51,804 nt of DNA, from contig NW_019091409.1 of NCBI RefSeq assembly GCF_001949145.1, forward strand, positions 171,917 to 223,720, given 5' to 3'. The stretch is from Acanthaster planci (Eukaryota; Echinodermata; Asteroidea; Valvatida; Acanthasteridae). Made by a program: the position numbers and the translations under genes. The notes below the pieces were generated by a model. It saw only the letters and a list, made by a program, of their open reading frames with translations. It ran no database searches and was not told where the DNA came from. Shown here piece by piece: positions 46,401 through 51,804 of the stretch. Each line of letters begins with the position of its first letter. Position 1 is the first letter of the stretch.

Positions 46401-49400
46401 TTAGCTTTTAAACTACAAGTATGAATGTGTCTTCTCATCTGACCTTGTCTTATCTAAAGCTGGAAATGGCAGAGTGACACTGATCCTGCTAGATCATTTT
46501 GTCCCATCACTTTTTGGCTTCAATTGTAGGCTCTGATAAGTGATGTGCACATGAATAGCCTACGTACATTGGTACTTTCACAAATCAGCTGGATTTAAGA
46601 TTCCTGAGAATAATCATAAAATGGTGACAGCAGTATCATGAAAACACCAATACACCATAAAAAAAAACATAACCACGTGACACCCACATGAACTTGCACA
46701 CAATCTGACACAAATCCCTACTCAATACACCTTTGTTGGATACGCTGGAAACCAGATTGAATGACTTTTCCTTTCAAATTAGATTTCTGGCCAGTCTTGT
46801 ACCATGAAAATGAGAAACAAATCTACTCCATATGAAAAAAATGCACAATTCTTCACTATGCATATTCGATTTCAAGCTTCCAGTTTGGTGTTCATTTACA
46901 TCGCACATTTGGCATTGATTCTAAACCCTGATTGAAACTACTCTTTAATTCTCTGTGCAATGCAAGTTGTGATTTATGCAGCTTGTCCACTAAAAGTGGT
47001 GGAGTTTGCAGAACTAATGACAAGCGCCCTCATGTGGTCACACTGGCACAATTAATGTAAATATTTAGGCCGTGTTTAAATATTACACTAAGCTACACCT
47101 GGAAAGAAACAAGGTAGGCATCACAGGTCTGGGCTTTTTAAATTTTCAACCATAACGTCGTACAATTCAATTACCAGTTCAGACACATCTTTGTCCTACG
47201 GGCTGATGTTGTGGGTTAAAAAGCTAACCCACAAAAATATTTACTTCCAACACTGTGGTGGCAGAAATTTCTAGAGCTTCAAATTTGAATTTGTAAGGAA
47301 ATGCTGGTCGACGAAAAAAACAAAAACAAACAACCCCCTCCCCAACAACACGAATGTAGTCGCAGACAACAGGGGCATGTTCAGTCGTGTAACTAGCATA
47401 TAACTTGTATGCCTTTATGATGTCAGCGTACATGTATTGTGCTACCAATATTGAATGCTGCCTAGAATCATACAGCAGTCCAAATAAATGTACATGCATG
47501 GTAGACAGGCATTGGCTACTGTTACAACTTGAACCACAAACTGTACTTTCAAAACTACCATTGTCATAAATTTCATGCATGTAGCCTCGGCAAGCATTTA
47601 CCAGGATGGCAACGTACCTGTACAGAAACGTACATGTACCTAAAGGTACGACATCTTGATGTTCCCACTGGGCAAAATTTGTTTCAAACTTTGCCTGATC
47701 CATTTGCTACAGAGCACCAAAGTGAATCATGACATCAGAGAATAAGGCGTTAGCACAAGATCCAACATATGAACCAACACATCGCACACCTGTACTCCAT
47801 TTGTTTGCACTACACTTTGTGATTCAAATGGCGTCACGCCTCGGTACGCTATAACATAATTTTTTATTAATGCAAAATGAACACACTGTACCAAAAATTT
47901 TTTTCCAACCAGACCACCTGAAAAGCCAAAGAGCAAAGTCAAAGAGACCATTGTTATTCTCTCTCTTTCCAAGATTTGGGTTGAATGGAAAATTTCGATT
48001 CCAAACATCCAAACACACAAGCAGTTCAAAGAACGGACCATGAGCCCAAAATCTACAAAATGATGTGATCTTCTTCTTATGGCATTGATTTCTCTTGGGT
48101 AAAAGCAGATCAATATTTCTGTTCACAGGAAGTATTAACACAAGCAATCCTATCAAATGATGTTATAATGTTTGAGTGGTGTATGATGGTTACATTAGGA
48201 TACAGGTAGATGAAGAGACCATAATATCAGGCCCGCTGTTCTGGCAGGGCAGTATGTGTGTACAAACCATCAGGCAAAAGGTTACCAGTCGCATGGTCTA
48301 TGTACCCGATGCGAATATATAAGGTGACCAAACTTCTATTACATGTATTTCATCAGCTGCTCAGCCTGCCAGTACATACATGCACATGTATTACAATTAT
48401 GAGGTCCATACATGTACCTTGAGTGTTGTCAGGGCCACAGACAAAGGTTTGGCTGCCTGTATCTTAGCATCAGTCTGGCACTGAGCAATCTCCTATAATG
48501 ATAAAAAAACCCACAGTAATTACGGCACACTACTGGTACATGTACAAAGGCCATTGTCAATACTCAGACAGGTCGGTCTTCCTTTTTTTTGCCGTTTGAA
48601 AAATGTGGTCCAATTTGATACTGGGTAGGCGTGGACGGTACTGCATTATTTATACCACGATGTCTTTGACAAGATTACCGTGATAATCACTAATACTGTG
48701 TTATTCTTCAAAAAGCAGCCGACACTGACTAGGAATGCCAACAAAGGTTTGAAGGTTTGTTTGTAAACACGGAGAAATCCCCTAAAATTAAGAAGTACGT
48801 GTATCATACATGTATATTATCACAAAAATATTATTTATGAGATAATAATACAATGAAAAGAGTAAATTTGCTAATTTTTGTCCCAAGGACGATGCACTAA
48901 TCCAACACAGGAAGCTATAAAATGGAAATGACAGAACAAGTTATTGAGTTATGACTACGACAATACACATCCCTATAATAAATGGAAATGACAGAACAAG
49001 TTATTGAGTTATGACTACGACAATACACATCCCTATAATAAATGGAAATGACAGAACAAGTTATTGAGTTATGACTACGACAATACACATCCCTATAAAA
49101 CACTGCTTGGGACTTCCAGTCAGACTCTAAAATCTACACCAAGCCCACTGCACAAATACAATGCTCGTAAAACTTGAACGGCTTTTGGCAGGTGGACTGG
49201 CAGCTGCTTAAGTTTCATGTTAAAAAGTCGAGCTGGACAATTATGTCTTATTTCTCCACTGACAGTGGCAATGCAGACATGGCACTGGATGACTCATACC
49301 ACAAAGAATGGAATGAAATATGGGGTTTTCCTTGTTTTAAAGGGCTTCTACAAACACATTAGCATGAATACTGTACATGTAAGTGCAGTCTTGAAATTTC

Positions 49401-49969
49401 ATGCGGAGTTTGCCAATATTGACAAATCCGACGACCAAAATTAGAAGCCATTACTACGGGGCCATCCTGTTCGCATGCAGGCGGCGGGCACGTGTGAAAC
49501 TCCTCCTTGACCAATAGGCAGTAGTCAATTGCCAACGTGCATGCACGCTCTCAGGTTGAGACAGCTGCGTGAGTGTAAATGGCCCTTTGAATGGTATCTT
49601 GTCAGCTTTGTCTATCAGTCAGTATTATTCAGTATGGAAAAAAAGCCACTATTTTGTAATATTGCAAAAATACCATCCAAGCCTAATAACGGGTGAATAG
49701 ATGGCAAGACTGTGTCACTGTACCAATTTTCAACAAATTTTGGACCAACACTAAAAGTAGTTTAAAATATTTCACATTAAATGAATTTGGGGGGGGGCAG
49801 GGGGCGGGGGGAGGGAGGAGCTACAAGTTCAGCCTTCTTACGTACTTCTAACAATTCCTGGTTCCTTTGTTTAGCCTGGCCCCAGTGATGTGCAACTGAT
49901 GCACTTAGATCTTGGCTGTCACCCAGACGAATCTCGGCCTGTCTCAAAAGCGCCTCACGTCTTGCTAAT
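37350..49969 (-). CDS. Unrecognised coiled-coil-like protein, C-terminal exons
   Basis: Three minus-strand exons (49969-49846, 48492-48418, 37451-37350) have GT-AG ends and meet in phase 0. They encode LARREALLRQAEIRLGDSQD-LSASVAHHWGQAKQRNQELL-E, then EIAQCQTDAKIQAAKPLSVA-LTTLK, then ERYWDMVEKEMPEWKEEVKK-AAKRDRSNPPSAR and a stop. The composition (Leu/Ala/Glu/Lys/Gln/Arg) suggests helical, coiled-coil structure. I do not recognise the family. Further exons could lie in the 11-kb intron between the last two, also in phase 0. The first exon is entered in phase 2, so coding sequence continues to the right, within 50.0-51.8 kb or beyond the window. Function unknown. Confidence 0.6.
37917..37968. 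repeat. Perfect 15-bp hairpin
   Basis: cttgcttcttaaggc (37917-37931) and gccttaagaagcaag (37954-37968) are perfect reverse complements with 22 bases between. Possibly part of a decayed transposon. Confidence 0.8.
38377..38946. mobile_element. Possible hAT-like non-autonomous element
   Basis: Ends cagtgttgtagaacttctac and, reversed from 38946, cagtgtagtatttgagtacc share CAGTGT-GTA, as in hAT terminal repeats. The right part (38790-38940) is full of gtactcgtactc motifs. No matching 8-bp target duplication is seen (ctgacaag against aatttcct), so this is tentative. Confidence 0.35.
43760..43890 (+). repeat. Dispersed repeat related to 5245-5360
   Basis: Shares agtccagtcac, acagggtgaaca, cttttgtca, tttgaat and actt-tgacttg blocks in the same order as the sequence around the 24-bp repeat at 5.2 kb. 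Confidence 0.55.
48418..48492 (-). CDS. Coiled-coil gene, middle exon
   Basis: Acceptor atcattatag, exactly 25 codons in phase 0 (EIAQCQTDAKIQAAKPLSVA-LTTLK), donor gtacat. It is short and the donor is weak, but the phase agrees with the exon before it. Confidence 0.55.
48493..49845. other. Intron of the coiled-coil gene with a 60-bp repeat
   Basis: Non-coding; holds three identical 60-bp units (48919-49098) and a G-rich run near 49790-49815. Confidence 0.6.
48919..49098 (+). repeat. 60-bp tandem repeat, three near-identical units
   Basis: Units start at about 48919, 48979 and 49039 (aaatggaaatgacagaacaa...). They show no internal differences apart from the edges. The mirrored minus-strand frame is a by-product. 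Confidence 0.95.
49846..49969 (-). CDS. Coiled-coil gene, upstream exon
   Basis: Acceptor ttcttggtag, one base completing a codon plus 41 codons, donor gtacgt. It is rich in Arg, Gln, Glu and Leu with heptad-like spacing (LARREALLRQAEIRL). Confidence 0.65.
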
Positions 49970-51804
49970 CTACCAAGAAATTGATAGGAAATTTAAACAA
50001 CTTCACTTCTTTCTAGCACTAATGGAATGAAGTTTTTTTAAGGACATACATGAGAGTGGCATGATAATGAAGTCTTTTTCTGTTTTCATGGCACTCTGCT
50101 AAAACTGAATGTTTTCATGGGGGTGCCAATCTGACCCTTGAGCTACGCTGGGTCAATTTCCACCAAAAACAGATGCAATTTTGTCCTTTCGTGTTTTGAA
50201 TCAAATCTGAAGTTAAATTGCAGGGTAAAGGGAAAAAAGTCCAAAAATAGCACTACATGTACATGTGGGTCCAATGTCCACCTTCTAAATACAACCTCAC
50301 GAAGACAATTTAGACAATGTACATCGTAAGCATAGTATCAGATGAAGATTGTTGGAATGAAATATTGAAGTCCCTTAAAACACTCACTGCATATGTTCAG
50401 TTGCCGTGTTGGCAAAAAAGCACAAGCATATTGGCACCATTTCAGGGTCCAACATCTACATCCAATTAATGATTTACATGAATTATTAACCTGCTACAGT
50501 TGGGGATACTGTTGGGCACGGTGGTCAATTAAGCACAACAGTGCAATTGACTCTGCAATTATCCTGTATGAAATCTTTACTTCCTTTGCTGAACATGATT
50601 TTCCATAACCATGAATCCAAAGAAAAATCTGCTAGGTGAAATTAAATTGCCTGATTATGAGACTATCCTGTGCAGCAGTATCTTTGGGAAAAAAATGGTG
50701 TCTGCATGCTGTGCTGTGAAGCTGTGAAGGGAAGGGATATTCCTGCAAGTTCATCCACACACTTGGAAATGTTCCAATTATACATTTTTTTTAAGTAAAC
50801 GCAGACTCAGAATCAGAGACTGTTTGGTGTTACACGGGGTTGCACAATAAAAACAAGATTCCATCTCTGTCCCCCGGCTTCCCCCATCTTAGAAGATGGT
50901 GGAGCCGACATACGGAGGTTAACAATCGACCCAGAAACTGGCATGCGCTGCGTGGTGTATGTACGAGGTTCACAGTGTGATTAAATCTGTAGAAAATGAC
51001 TTTTATTTAAAAAAAAAAATCACACAGTCACACAATTTCTGAAGAGATAGGAATCAGTTTGGACAAACATTTACAGGGAAAATTTGATTGTGAAAGTGGA
51101 CTTTTTGAGTGCACTAAATGTACTGGTACCCTGATCACCACTGATCAGACTAAGATGCGTTCAAAAACCTGTAGCTTTACGTACTGCTATAAAGTTGTTG
51201 CTGTAAGTGTAAAGTAGACTTGTCTGAGTAACGACGACTCTACAAACAGCCTCTTTTAACATTTGGTTGGGCATGTATGCTACAATCAACCATGTCCAAA
51301 CGTTAAAATACATGTAGGCGATTCGTAGGGCATGGTGTACATGTATGTCTGGTCTAGTCCGAGTAACTTGGACTCGACAAATTGCTTTTTTAGCGTTTGA
51401 ACATGGTTGGATGATACATGTAGTAGAGTCCAAGTATCCTTCACCAAAGCCTGTCCTTGCGACTTCACTAAAAATAGCGCATACAATGTCGTACCCCAAA
51501 TCAAAATCCTCAGAATTCATTTTCAAATGGTCTTTAAACTGTCTAATGAGCCCACCTTAGGATGATAGCAAGGTTACTCATATGGGAAAAAAGAGAAATT
51601 TCCTGTTTAAATGGGAAACACTCATGTCGGCCAAGCTCAAAGACGTCCCCTTCTTCATGTGGCAATTCAAACTGTATGCTGATATTTGGAAATCAACATC
51701 CACGCAAGTGAGCAGTGCACTGAACAATGCATCAGCTGAGCTAGTGGACTATTCACAATAAGCATGCTGTGTCTCAATCCACATGCTGTCTGTTTGCTGA
51801 GCAG
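49970..51804. other. Upstream intron of the coiled-coil gene or intergenic
   Basis: No supported exon. It contains a diverged direct duplication at about 51222-51430 and TACATGTA motifs. Opposed open frames near 51550-51780 are undecided. Confidence 0.45.
51222..51430 (+). repeat. Diverged direct duplication, ~135-bp offset
   Basis: gtctgagtaac-gactc, tacaaa, ctttt-aac-tttg and ggttgg at 51222-51275 recur as gtccgagtaac-gactc, gacaaa, ttttagcgtttg and ggttgg from 51357. Confidence 0.6.

Larger units (their letters stand above)
37452..48417. other. 11-kb intron of the coiled-coil gene
   Basis: CpG-poor and rich in TACATGTA. It contains a 15-bp hairpin (37917-37968), a possible hAT-type element (38377-38946), a copy of the family seen near 5.2 kb (43760-43890), and no exon I could support. 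A fragment at 42895-42920 (gtcttcctgaagtgatgtca) resembles the foldback arm at 24.05 kb. Confidence 0.5.

Noticed and set aside
47224-47703. 159-codon minus-strand frame
   Set aside because: It lies within the intron of the coiled-coil gene on the same strand, is Cys/Tyr/Phe-rich and irregular, and has no recognisable motif. Probably chance.
48915-49103. Internally repetitive minus-strand peptide (three copies of a 20-residue unit)
   Set aside because: It is only the translation of the 60-bp DNA repeat, whose period is divisible by three.
51545-51780. Possible exon at the right edge on either strand
   Set aside because: The minus frame (FELPHEEGDVFELGRHECF) and the plus frame (KWETLMSAKLKDVPFFMWQF) are both open over the same bases. 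Neither has convincing splice sites, so I could not choose.

Overview
This is eukaryotic DNA. Its genes have short exons with canonical GT-AG introns of up to about 9 kb. The best-identified gene is the C-terminal part of SF3B2 (SAP145), and its protein is close to the vertebrate one. Allele-like tandem copies, very many TACATGTA palindromes, tRNA-derived SINEs, Tc1/mariner remains and foldback elements suggest a highly polymorphic marine invertebrate, probably a deuterostome such as a lancelet, acorn worm or echinoderm. The phylum is an inference and is not proven by the sequence.

Layout. (1) 1-20.5 kb, + strand: the last seven coding exons of SF3B2 (472-20509), encoding the final 269 residues with correct phases throughout. 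The 5' part of the gene lies left of the window. Its introns hold an apparent assembly duplication (1135-2692 and 2695-4125, separated by one N), minisatellites, an internally deleted Tc1/mariner element (9951-10585), a ~145-bp tandem repeat with CRE-like palindromes (14.6-15.9 kb) and a tRNA-SINE (18.4-18.63 kb). The 3' UTR probably runs to an AATAAA at 22464. (2) 22.5-36.8 kb: a visibly CpG-richer, repeat-rich interval. On the minus strand it carries a small three-exon gene (29957-27778) for a predicted 87-residue, Ser/Thr/Pro-rich, GPI-anchored mucin-like protein with CD24/CD52-type architecture. A foldback element with a tRNA-like core (24.0-24.65 kb), a perfect 39-bp-arm hairpin (34.1 kb) and a 521-bp assembly gap (32938-33458) also lie here. 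(3) 36.8-51.8 kb, minus strand: three phase-compatible exons of a coiled-coil-like protein that I do not recognise. They end in a stop at 37350 and a probable poly(A) signal at 36865-36860; the 5' end is further right or beyond the window.

SF3B2 is a constitutive spliceosome gene. I see no functional link between it and the other two genes. Most of the window is intronic or intergenic, and nearly all other open frames there look like chance. There is no bacterial operon, CRISPR array or rRNA.
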